Below, in pieces: positions 8,453 through 15,587 of a stretch of DNA of 64,000 bases. Origin of the DNA: Spirulina subsalsa PCC 9445 (lineage in GTDB: Bacteria; Cyanobacteriota; Cyanobacteriia; Cyanobacteriales; Spirulinaceae); assembly GCF_000314005.1 (NCBI RefSeq), contig NZ_JH980292.1, positions 4,438,121 to 4,502,120 on the forward strand, given 5' to 3'. Under the pieces are notes generated by a model that was given only the letters and a program-made list of their open reading frames with translations, was not told where the DNA came from and ran no database searches. The translations under genes were made by a program, and so were the position numbers. Numbering within the stretch: position 1 is the stretch's first letter; the number at the start of each line of letters is the position of its first letter.

Positions 8453-9835
8453 TTAAATCTCCTCGATAAACTCACTGATAGAATGTGCATATTCGGCCAG
8501 GGAATTTTCAAACACAAAGGGAGAATGAGTCACCGCAATTAAACCAGAACATTTCTCTGTATCTTTCAAGTCTTGCAGAAAACGACGTTGCCAAGGAACA
8601 GAAATGGATAATTCTGGTTCATCAATTACTACAAAATACTGGCTATAATCACTTAAAAATATGTGAGAAAACAACGAGATAATTTGTTTTTCTCCCGATG
8701 ACAAGCCCGAAATTGGCACTTCTGTCATGTCTTTGTTTGTGCGCTTAATCACTAACTTAAATTCACTGGGATTAAATTCTAATTTTTTGTTGCTGAGATA
8801 CTGATTGACTAAATCGACTAACTTTCGGATGGGACGTTCTTTTTCCTGTTGACTTTTATGAATTTCGACCAAGCGAGTCAAAAAATAAGCAGTCACCCGT
8901 TGTTCTTCTAACAAAACTTGTTTTGTTTTGACATCTTCAAGGAGGTGTCTCAGTTTTTGGCGATCTCCTTCTGAAAGAATATCCCCAATCCGAGGGAGCA
9001 TCACGTTGATTGTTTCCGTAAATTCTTTAGTAGATAGTTGAGATGCTTCAACATTTGTATAGTTATTGCGAATAATATCTCCCAAGTAACGCCCTGTCAA
9101 TCGGTTTAATTCAGTGCGAAAATTTTGATCCAAGTCTGATAAAGTTGAGTCAAAGGATTGAATGACATCTTCCATGCCAAACTCAACCAGTTCAACGTAT
9201 CCAGACCGTAGTTGCTTATGATAGGGTAAGATATCATCCCAGTCTATATCAGGAAAAACCTCACCTAAGTCTTTTTCAATTCTGCGATAAGTGGGTAAAA
9301 ATAGAACTTGTTCCTTCTGCTTGGATTGAAGAGCGTCAGCAAGTTTATCTGTATCTTTTCTTTCTTCATTTTTATCCAAATATGGAAAATTTTGATTGAT
9401 TTTAGCTAGCTCTCGTAATGCTCCAAAAGGAATTGTAGGAAATTTATTTTTTAATTCCAACATTCCATTTTTTGACAACCAGTATTCTGAGCTATACTCT
9501 GCTAACTCATGGCATAAATTTTCAAAGTCTTGACGAGAAAGCTTACTTTTTAAGTACCTAACCAAAAATCTTTCCTTTTGACTGTCAGCAGTGGGTAAAT
9601 CCTTTCTTTTTAGGATATAGTCTTCTTGACCAATTGTAACAGTACAAGAATCAAAGGGAAGCTGGGCTAAACGTGACCACTGAGCGGTTAATGTGTAGTA
9701 TAATAAGTTAATCAGTGTGCTTTTCCCGGAGCCGTTTTCGCCCACTAGGATTAAAGTATTGTCCTGAATGGGGACATCTAAATTATAAGCGTCAAAGAGA
9801 CGCTCTATCCGAATTTGCTTGAGGTCAATGGGCAT
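8453..9835 (-). CDS. AAA/ABC-type ATPase, AriA-like
   Basis: 460-residue soluble ATPase with an ABC-like core: Walker A GENGSGKST (32-40), signature LSSGEKQ (378-384), Walker B FVVIDEPE (401-408) and H-loop His437 in VTHSPF. A long, Lys/Glu-rich helical middle lies between them. It is the first gene of a two-gene operon with the DUF4435 gene. AriA of PARIS is an ATPase of this type that forms a scaffold holding AriB until a phage trigger is sensed. The A+T-richer, AAA/TTT-rich coding style contrasts with purL next door and suggests acquisition by transfer. The trigger cannot be predicted. Confidence 0.8.
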   Translation of the reverse strand: MPIDLKQIRIERLFDAYNLDVPIQDNTLILVGENGSGKSTLINLLYYTLTAQWSRLAQLPFDSCTVTIGQEDYILKRKDLPTADSQKERFLVRYLKSKLSRQDFENLCHELAEYSSEYWLSKNGMLELKNKFPTIPFGALRELAKINQNFPYLDKNEERKDTDKLADALQSKQKEQVLFLPTYRRIEKDLGEVFPDIDWDDILPYHKQLRSGYVELVEFGMEDVIQSFDSTLSDLDQNFRTELNRLTGRYLGDIIRNNYTNVEASQLSTKEFTETINVMLPRIGDILSEGDRQKLRHLLEDVKTKQVLLEEQRVTAYFLTRLVEIHKSQQEKERPIRKLVDLVNQYLSNKKLEFNPSEFKLVIKRTNKDMTEVPISGLSSGEKQIISLFSHIFLSDYSQYFVVIDEPELSISVPWQRRFLQDLKDTEKCSGLIAVTHSPFVFENSLAEYAHSISEFIEEI

Positions 9836-9922
9836 TTAATTTATAAAATCACTTGGAGAATTATCTTGAGAGTTATCCCCTATTATACAAGCCTCGGAAA
9901 GCAGGGCTTTCGCTTTTGGATG

Positions 9923-10003
9923 TTGAGGGGTCGGAAGTGTAGGGGGTTGAGAATCGCAATGGGACGAGTGCCTATTCTAGGAGATTTTTAAGTTTTGGGG
10001 GGG
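9923..10003 (+). repeat. Decayed purL fragment joined to the right direct repeat
   Basis: 9923-9975 matches purL positions 6927-6979 in the same orientation (about 42 of 53 bases by eye). It is followed directly by 9976-10003, which matches 7394-7421. The arrangement looks like a copy of the purL head region with an internal deletion, on the far side of the ATPase/DUF4435 cassette. No protein is encoded. Confidence 0.65.
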
Positions 10004-10063
10004 GGAATGTCCTAGGTTGCTGGTGGTCTTTTGTAGAATGGCGATGGTGTTTTCAGAGTCACT

Positions 10064-10360
10064 ATGACACTTGGGCGATCGCTTTGTAGAATAGCGATAT
10101 TTGGGGGGATTTGCTTTGCAGCTTCTTCGGTTCCCCTATGGGCGACAGCAGGGTTGGCCTTATCAGAGAACTCTCAGATGTTGGCTCAGATGATTGCCAG
10201 TGTTGTGGCAGGGAATACGGCGAATGCTATTGATAATTTTGACCTAAGCCGTCCCGATTATCTGGTGTGGGTGAATCCTGTGCCGAGGGAACGGTGGGCA
10301 ATGTTCACGGCTGGGAAAATCGATATAATTATGATTAATTGTTTAAGAGGTTGTCTAGGC
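10064..10360 (+). other. Open stretch with signal-peptide-like start, fused in frame to the next small gene
   Basis: Ninety-nine codons open without a stop, beginning MTLGRSLCRIAIFGG, a plausible secretion signal (hydrophobic to about residue 30, Ala-rich end). The rest is not recognised. The frame runs straight into the small gene at 10361, so it may be the 5' end of a lost secreted-protein gene joined by deletion. It could also be non-coding. Low confidence that this part is translated. Confidence 0.3.
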
Positions 10361-10564
10361 ATGAATGAAATTATTTTTTGGGTGAAATGTGATGCAGAAG
10401 AAGGATATATTGCTCAAGCATTAGGAGAATCAATTATCACTCAAGCTGATAATTTAGATAGGCTCAAATTAGAAGTTAGAGACGCGGTGCGTTGCCATTT
10501 TCCAGATGAGGAATTGCATCCCCCTATGATTCGACTGGTTACGGAGGATGGGATAACACTATGA
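10361..10564 (+). CDS. Small HicB/DUF1902-like antitoxin-type protein
   Basis: 67 residues beginning MNEIIFWVKCDAEEGY and continuing ARALGES-like (IAQALGESI) and RDAVRCHFPDEE. This is the pattern of a widespread small family, often misnamed 2-oxoisovalerate dehydrogenase subunit, with a HicB-like fold. The start at 10361 follows AAGAGG at 10345-10350. The stop overlaps the start of the mntA gene (ATGA junction at 10561), so it is probably part of the same operon. No HicA-like toxin is adjacent. The function in this context is unknown. Confidence 0.6.
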   Translation: MNEIIFWVKCDAEEGYIAQALGESIITQADNLDRLKLEVRDAVRCHFPDEELHPPMIRLVTEDGITL

Positions 10565-10851
10565 AACTCAAGGATGAATTACAACAAAGACGAGAGGAAA
10601 TTTTAGCCGTTGCACAACAGCATGGGGCGTTCAATGTACGGATATTTGGGTCGGTGGCGAGGGGGGAAGAACGGGAGGATAGTGATATTGATTTTTTGGT
10701 GGAAATGAACAGTCATTGCAGTTTATTGGATAGAATTGCCTTAATTCAAGATTTAGAGGACTTGTTAAACCGAAAAGTTGATGTCACGACGGTTAAAGGT
10801 TTACGGGATTATTTTAGAGAACGGATTATCAATCAGGCGATTCCGCTATGA
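10561..10851 (+). CDS. mntA: MNT-type nucleotidyltransferase antitoxin (MntA)
   Basis: 96 residues of the minimal nucleotidyltransferase family. It has the GSX10DXD signature (Gly30-Ser31 ... Asp42, Asp44, in GSVARGEEREDSDIDF) and a third acid at Asp74 in KVDVTT. In studied pairs MntA adds AMP groups to a Tyr of the HEPN toxin HepT and so neutralises it. The stop overlaps the hepT start by 4 bases, typical of the module. The first 140 bases are nearly identical to the second copy at 11182, whereas the rest diverges. Confidence 0.88.
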   Translation: MKLKDELQQRREEILAVAQQHGAFNVRIFGSVARGEEREDSDIDFLVEMNSHCSLLDRIALIQDLEDLLNRKVDVTTVKGLRDYFRERIINQAIPL

Positions 10852-11198
10852 CAGATGATGAAATATATTTACAAGATATTTATGAACGCATCTGTCGGAT
10901 TGAGACTTATACAGAGGGAGGACAAACAGCATTTATGCAATCTCTTTTGATTCAGGATGGGGTGATTCGTAGTTTTGAAGTGATTGGAGAAGCAGTTAAG
11001 CGACTTTCTCAGGAGTTGAGGCAAAGTTATTCAGATATTCCTTGGCGCAGAATGGCGGGATTGAGAGATGTTCTGATTCACGACTACGAGGAAATTAATT
11101 TAGAAGAAGTTTGGAATGTTGTTGAACAGAATCTGCCTGATTTGAAGCGTAAAATATTAGTAATTTTATCGGCAGTTAATCATGAAACTGAAGGATGA
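10848..11198 (+). CDS. hepT: HEPN-domain toxin HepT (DUF86)
   Basis: 116 residues, all helical in character. It contains the ribonuclease motif RX4HXY as Arg73-DVLI-His78-Asp-Tyr80 (RDVLIHDY) after the DUF86 hallmark GEAVKRLS. HepT is an RNase whose activity is blocked when MntA modifies the motif Tyr. It sits between two mntA genes and overlaps both, by 4 bases upstream and 17 bases downstream. Complete and probably functional as far as the motif shows. Confidence 0.88.
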   Translation: MTDDEIYLQDIYERICRIETYTEGGQTAFMQSLLIQDGVIRSFEVIGEAVKRLSQELRQSYSDIPWRRMAGLRDVLIHDYEEINLEEVWNVVEQNLPDLKRKILVILSAVNHETEG

Positions 11199-11475
11199 AT
11201 TACAAAAAAAACGAGAGGAAATTTTAGCCGTTGCACAACAGCATGGGGCGTTCAATGTGCGGATATTTGGGTCGGTGGCGAGGGGGGAAGAACAGGAGGA
11301 TAGTGATATTGATTTCTTGATTGATTATGATTTAGCCAAAATCTCCTCTTGGTTTCCGGTGGGACTAATTCAAGATTTAGAACAACTCTTAAATCGGAAG
11401 GTTGATGTGGTTATCACCAAGTCATTACATTATTTTATTCGGGATAAAGTTATAGCAGAGGCGATTGAATTATGA
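11182..11475 (+). CDS. Second MNT-type nucleotidyltransferase, chimeric duplicate of mntA
   Basis: 97 residues. The first half is almost identical in DNA to 10561-10700, including GSVARGEEQEDSDIDF with all signature residues. The second half (IDYDLAKISSWFPVGLIQDLEQLLNRKVDVV) is different but still MNT-like. The start lies inside the end of hepT. The identical 5' end joined to a diverged 3' end suggests unequal recombination or gene conversion between tandem modules. The following hepT is only a stub, so this copy may serve the HepT upstream or be redundant. Confidence 0.8.
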   Translation: MKLKDELQKKREEILAVAQQHGAFNVRIFGSVARGEEQEDSDIDFLIDYDLAKISSWFPVGLIQDLEQLLNRKVDVVITKSLHYFIRDKVIAEAIEL

Positions 11476-11528
11476 AGGATTACCGGCTTTATTTGATTCA
11501 TAGAGGCTCAAAGCTCGTCCCCTACTAA
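11472..11528 (+). pseudogene. Truncated second hepT (N-terminal stub)
   Basis: Overlapping the mntA-2 stop (ATGA), a frame starts MKDYRLYL, the usual opening of MntA-associated HepT proteins, and then runs into unrelated sequence with a stop after 18 codons. The rest of the toxin is missing. Too short to be functional; it marks the right edge of the duplicated module. Confidence 0.6.
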
Positions 11529-11805
11529 CTTCTGAATTTCTGAACTCCTGCATTCTTCCTCCAAAAGAGATTCACAATCCAGATAGACCCGCTATACATA
11601 CGTTTAAAGATATGACAAGAACTAGACGACTGCAACTTTTATCTAAGAAACTGGGTTTCTTTTGATCCCGGAAAACGGCAGATGAAGCCCGAGGAATGCC
11701 CTACTCTAGCCCTGTGGGGAGCAATTGGGGGGAAATTTCGTCCTTTTCTTTAAACGAATGTTACAATCACCGCAATTTAACGGAGATTAAGGGGGAATTC
11801 CATCC
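11529..11805. other. Intergenic region with palindromic repeat
   Basis: 277 bases without a gene. Contains AAGAAACTGGGTTTCTT at 11645-11661, a member of the AGAAACC-GGTTTCT palindrome family also found near 44825, 57280, 57327 and 59827. The right end should hold the promoter of the PBP4-like gene. Possible ribosome site GGAG at 11780-11783 is distant from the start at 11806. Confidence 0.4.
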
Positions 11806-12687
11806 ATGCAGATTCTGAAACCACTCACATTATTGGCGATCGCAACCCTAAGCTGGCAAAATCCCGCGATCGCTACCTCCGCCCAGCGTTCCCTCTCCTC
11901 AGAACCCCTCGAAATTACCCCCCCCGCCATCATCGCCCAAGCCCAAGAACAAGCCGCCATCGGGATGTGTCCCGCCCAACTCGCCAGTCGTTTAGATAGT
12001 ATTGTCAACCGCCCCACCTTCGCCAGTGCGCGCTGGGGCATTCATATTGAATCCCTCCAAGATGGCACCGTACTATACAGTCGCAATCCCCATCAAGCCC
12101 TCATCCCCGCCTCCAACATCAAACTCCTCACCACAGCCGCCGCCCTACAACTCTATGATCCCCGTTCCCCCATCAGTTCCTCCAACCTTGGGGCCTGGAT
12201 TCACACCATCAACCAAAGCAGTCATAACGGCTACGCAGACAGCCTTTTAAGGGGCATTGGCGGCGCTCCCTCCGTGCGTGATGTTCTCAGTCGTTTAGGC
12301 GTAGAAACCAACGGATTTCGCCAAATTGACGGCTCTGGACTCTCCCGCCAAAACCTAGCCACCCCCTACGCCCTTGTGCAGATATTGCGCAGTATGCGTT
12401 CTTCCGCCTATGGGGGCGAAGTCTTCTACGCCTCCCTCCCCGTCGCTGGGGTGAGTGGTACCCTGCGCAATCGAATGCGTGCGACACCCGCTCAAGGTCA
12501 AGTCCGCGCCAAAACCGGAACCCTGCAAGGGGTGCGCGCCCTCTCCGGTTACTTAGAACATCCCGAATATGGCCCAGTCGCCTTTAGCATCTTAGTCAAT
12601 CAACCGGGGCAAGCTGGAAATACTTTGATTGGTGCCATTGACCAAATCGTGCTACAACTCACCCAAGTAAGAAATTGCAATTTTTAG
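11806..12687 (+). CDS. Compact D-alanyl-D-alanine carboxypeptidase/endopeptidase, PBP4 (S13) type
   Basis: 293-residue exported enzyme that trims peptidoglycan peptides. Residues 1-25 form a signal peptide. The three S13 motifs are all present: SNIK (Ser103-Lys106), GSGLSRQN (Ser180) and KTG (236-238). In E. coli PBP4 the first two motifs are about 240 residues apart because of inserted domains; here they are 77 apart, so those domains are absent. No frameshift scar is visible and the C-terminus is intact, so it may be a naturally short form or a clean in-frame deletion. The next gene starts 10 bases downstream. Confidence 0.82.
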   Translation: MQILKPLTLLAIATLSWQNPAIATSAQRSLSSEPLEITPPAIIAQAQEQAAIGMCPAQLASRLDSIVNRPTFASARWGIHIESLQDGTVLYSRNPHQALIPASNIKLLTTAAALQLYDPRSPISSSNLGAWIHTINQSSHNGYADSLLRGIGGAPSVRDVLSRLGVETNGFRQIDGSGLSRQNLATPYALVQILRSMRSSAYGGEVFYASLPVAGVSGTLRNRMRATPAQGQVRAKTGTLQGVRALSGYLEHPEYGPVAFSILVNQPGQAGNTLIGAIDQIVLQLTQVRNCNF

Positions 12688-12697
12688 GAACAGCACG

Positions 12698-13111
12698 ATG
12701 GCACAATATGAACAGTTACTGGCAATGGCCGAAGATGAACTGACCCAGTACAGCACCGATGCCCGGAAAATAGAGAAACTGCGGCGGAAAATTGCCTTAA
12801 CCGTACCGTTTGCCCAACAACGGGAAATTCAAGCCCGACTGGAGAAAGAACTACCGGATCAAGGGATAGCCGCCTGGGTAGAAAAGGAACGGCAAACGAT
12901 TGCCCTCCCGTTTTGGGGGGTGGCGGGATTAGGCTTATTGTTAGGGATTTCCCTCTCCCAACCCTTTGATTTTATCGCCACAGTCGGAGGAATTGCGATC
13001 GCCTACACCGTCCAGAAATGGGGCTGGCGCTTACAGGCCAAGCGTCTCCTCCTCATCACCCTCCAAGACATCCAAGCCAAAAGCGTCACCCCCTCCACTC
13101 ACGGAATCTAA
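12698..13111 (+). CDS. Uncharacterised membrane protein
   Basis: 137 residues, not recognised as a named family. The N-terminal 65 residues are charged and helical (EKLRRKIALTVPFAQQREIQ), followed by two closely spaced membrane segments (about 69-88 and 91-107). A short basic tail follows. It starts 10 bases after the PBP4-like gene and ends 46 bases before the rhomboid gene, so the three may be one transcript. Probably a conserved cyanobacterial protein; no function is proposed. Confidence 0.7.
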   Translation: MAQYEQLLAMAEDELTQYSTDARKIEKLRRKIALTVPFAQQREIQARLEKELPDQGIAAWVEKERQTIALPFWGVAGLGLLLGISLSQPFDFIATVGGIAIAYTVQKWGWRLQAKRLLLITLQDIQAKSVTPSTHGI

Positions 13112-13157
13112 ACAACAATTGTTATCTTGGAAGAGATCCCTTTCTTTTCTCGCCATC

Positions 13158-13808
13158 ATGACTCGTCCCGAAGAACCCTCCATCACCAGCATTGTTAAAC
13201 AACAAATCGGCATTTTAGCCACCTTTGTCATCCTCTTCTGGGGCATCCAGATCATCAACGTCTCGGGCCTCAGTTGTCTCGTCGGTAATGCTGGAGTCGT
13301 AGGGCGCTGTCCAACGCGACTCATCGGCACCTGTAACCTCATCCGTTTCGGTATTATTCCCCATAATTTCATCGGATTACGGGGCGTTTTATTTGCCCCC
13401 TTTATTCACGGCGGATTTGGCCACCTCATCGCCAACACCATCCCTTTTATTGTCTTAGGGTGGTTAGTCATGTTACAAGAAACCCGCGACTTTTGGATTG
13501 TCACCGCCTTTACCATGATTATTGGTGGTCTAGGAACCTGGGTTTTCGGAATGCCCTGTTCCTTCCACATCGGGGCCAGTATTTTAATCTATGGTTACTT
13601 AGGCTTTCTCCTCTTCCGAGGCTATTACGAACGCAACCTCATGTCTATTTTGCTCTCCATTGTCGTTTTCTCCCTCTATGGGGGTGTAATTTGGGGAGTT
13701 TTACCCACTCAACCCGGAGTATCTTGGCAAGGCCATTTATTCGGATTTATTGGGGGCATTATTGCCGCCAAATATATCGGCAAAGCCAGACGCGCCCTGA
13801 GAGATTGA
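13158..13808 (+). CDS. Rhomboid-family intramembrane serine protease
   Basis: 216 residues, six or so membrane segments. Rhomboid hallmarks are IHGGFGHLIANTIPF (His and Asn of the oxyanion region), the nucleophile Ser in CSFHIGASI, and the catalytic His in SWQGHLFGFIGG. These enzymes cut transmembrane helices of substrate proteins inside the membrane. ATG at 13158 (MTRPEEPS) is chosen; an earlier in-frame ATG at 12966 would add a low-complexity Ser/Pro tail overlapping the previous gene. After the Ser the residue is Ile rather than the usual Gly. Confidence 0.88.
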   Translation: MTRPEEPSITSIVKQQIGILATFVILFWGIQIINVSGLSCLVGNAGVVGRCPTRLIGTCNLIRFGIIPHNFIGLRGVLFAPFIHGGFGHLIANTIPFIVLGWLVMLQETRDFWIVTAFTMIIGGLGTWVFGMPCSFHIGASILIYGYLGFLLFRGYYERNLMSILLSIVVFSLYGGVIWGVLPTQPGVSWQGHLFGFIGGIIAAKYIGKARRALRD

Positions 13809-13872
13809 CACTTTAAGCGAATTTGCGTCAAGATAAACATTAGGAGTAAATTTTTGTAAAGGCGAATACTGG

Positions 13873-14508
13873 ATGTCGTTTGAACTATTATCACTGGAAA
13901 ACATCCAAGCAATTGCAGATCACTATGGCTATTGGGCAGTATTTGGTGGCATTGCCCTAGAAAATACAGGCATCCCCCTACCTGGTGAAACCATTACCCT
14001 CGTCGGTGGTTTCCTCGCAGGGAGTGGTGAACTCAATTATTGGTGGGTGTTAGCCAGTGCAACGGGCGGCGCAATTTTGGGGGATAACTTTGGCTACTGG
14101 ATTGGCAAATTTGGCGGGTGGCCGCTCTTAAAACGCCTTGGCCGTTTATTTCGCATCTCAGAACACCAATTAGAGAAAGCGAAGGCCCAGTTTAGCGAGA
14201 ATGCAGCGCGAGCCGTCTTTTTTGGCCGCTTCGTGGCCCTGTTGCGCATTTTCGCCGGACCAATGGCAGGCATTGCCCAGATGCCCTATCCTCAGTTTTT
14301 ATTGTATAACTCTGGCGGTGCCGCCCTTTGGGCTTCTGTGATGGTGACATTATCCTTTTTTATTGGTCGGGTGGTTCCCCTTGCTCAAATGGTGTTCTGG
14401 GTGGCGAATTTTGGCGTTCTGGTCTTAATGGGGATTGTGACTTGGGTGATTCTTTCCCTATTTTTGGAGTTCCGAAAAAATCGCTTAGAATCCTCACCTT
14501 TAGAATGA
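13873..14508 (+). CDS. DedA-family membrane protein
   Basis: 211-residue membrane protein of the DedA/SNARE-associated (VTT) family; members have been linked to lipid-carrier flipping and envelope homeostasis. Typical motifs are the amphipathic ENTGIPLPGETITLVGGFLAG, GDNFGYWIGKFGG, and FFGRFVALLRIFAGPMAGIAQMPYPQFLLYN, with the conserved Arg pair and Gly/Pro. Starts with ATG 64 bases after the rhomboid gene on the same strand. Its 3' end abuts sequence of a decayed IS200/IS605 element. Confidence 0.92.
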   Translation: MSFELLSLENIQAIADHYGYWAVFGGIALENTGIPLPGETITLVGGFLAGSGELNYWWVLASATGGAILGDNFGYWIGKFGGWPLLKRLGRLFRISEHQLEKAKAQFSENAARAVFFGRFVALLRIFAGPMAGIAQMPYPQFLLYNSGGAALWASVMVTLSFFIGRVVPLAQMVFWVANFGVLVLMGIVTWVILSLFLEFRKNRLESSPLE

Positions 14509-14567
14509 TGGAGTCCCACAGCAAGGAAACCAAAATCCTCGCTTTTTTTCGATTCCAAGTGGAAAAT

Positions 14568-14579
14568 TTGACACTCCCG
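14568..14579 (+). repeat. 12-bp inverted repeat, left partner
   Basis: TTGACACTCCCG here is the exact inverse complement of CGGGAGTGTCAA at 15576-15587. The two bracket the dead tnpB. IS200/IS605 elements do not have terminal inverted repeats, so this is probably a leftover right end of a second, oppositely oriented element. Confidence 0.5.
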
Positions 14580-14590
14580 GCTCTAAAAAG

Positions 14591-15550
14591 ATGACGGTTA
14601 AACTGAAAGGAACTAGAGACCTAAACTTTTATCCTTTAGACCAAATTAAACGAGTTAGGATTATTAAACGAGCGGATGGTTACTATGTCCAATTCTGCCT
14701 TAACGTTGATATTCGGGAATACGCTAAACCGCTAGAACCGACTAAAAGATGTGTAGGATTGGATGTAGGCTTAAAAGTGTTCTATGGGAACAGTGATGGT
14801 GAAACAGTAGAGATACCACAATACTATCGCCAGGCCGAAAAAAGATTAAACCGTCTGAATCGGCAGAAATCTAAAAAGTTTAAGAAAGGTCAACCCCAAT
14901 CAAACAACTATCAAAAAGCTAGAAAGAGATATGCTAGAAAACATTTAAGAATAAGTAGGCAACGTAGAGGCTTTGCCGAAAAAGAGGCATTGCGCGTCAT
15001 TAAATCTAACGATTTCATCGCCTACGAAAACTTAAATGTCAAAGGCATGGTAAAAAACTCTAGACTAGCTAAATCTATTAATGATGCAGCTTGGTCAACG
15101 TTTCGTCAATGGCTAGAGTATTTTGGCTTTAAATATGGTAAGGCTACGGTAGCAGTGCCGCCCCATAACACGAGTCAAAACTGTTCTAACTGTGGTCAAA
15201 AAGTACCTAAATCCCTATCTACAAGAACCCATGTTTGTCCCCCGCCCTGGTTATGCGGAAGATAGAGATGTTAATGCTGCTATCAACATTTTGAAAAGAG
15301 GACTAAGTACGGTCTGTTGAATAACACCAGATGCTAGGCTCAACAAGGGAACAGGGAACTCTTAACAGGGAACAGATCATCTAAAACTGGCACTATTGCC
15401 TATTCCCGACTCCCGACTCCCGATTCCCCAACTCTCGGACTTATTCAGCAAGCCCTAAGTACGGTGGGACACACCGAAACTTATACGCTTGGGGAGAGAT
15501 TCCCTCTGGCTTGGTTGGATACGTCCTGTCAAGTCAAGGAAACTCCGTGA
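14591..15550 (+). pseudogene. IS200/IS605-type tnpB, truncated, frameshifted and interrupted
   Basis: Remnant of an RNA-guided TnpB nuclease. The N-terminal third is missing; the frame begins in the middle and shows RuvC-I (VGLDVGLKVF) and RuvC-II (IAYENLNVKGM). The zinc finger begins CSNC but then shifts frame near 15240, with the last Cys pair ruined (CPPPW, with CPRPGY in the other frame). RuvC-III (AEDRDVNAAINI) continues in the new frame. At 15310 a MITE is inserted, after which the tail TVGHTETYTLGE resumes to a stop at 15548-15550. Not functional. No tnpA is nearby. Confidence 0.88.
15311..15454. repeat. MITE-like element D inserted in the tnpB remnant
   Basis: 144 bp with ends GGTCTGTTGAATAA and (inverted) GGCTTGCTGAATAAGTCC, flanked by the 8-base direct repeat CTAAGTAC at 15303-15310 and 15455-15462. 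Removing the element and one repeat copy restores the tnpB reading frame across the junction, which proves insertion into an older gene. The core carries GGGAACAGGGAAC and CCCGACTCCCG runs as in the other copies. Confidence 0.88.
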
Positions 15551-15553
15551 ACC

Positions 15554-15587
15554 AAGAATCCCTCGCTTTTAGCGACGGGAGTGTCAA
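15554..15587 (+). repeat. IS200/IS605 right-end hairpin at the ankyrin-gene stop codon
   Basis: AAGAATCCCTCGC-TTTTA-GCGACGGGAGTG then TCAA. This is the palindromic right end expected downstream of tnpB. The final TCA (15584-15586) is, on the minus strand, the TGA stop of the ankyrin-repeat gene, so the element end supplies or coincides with that stop. Confidence 0.75.
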
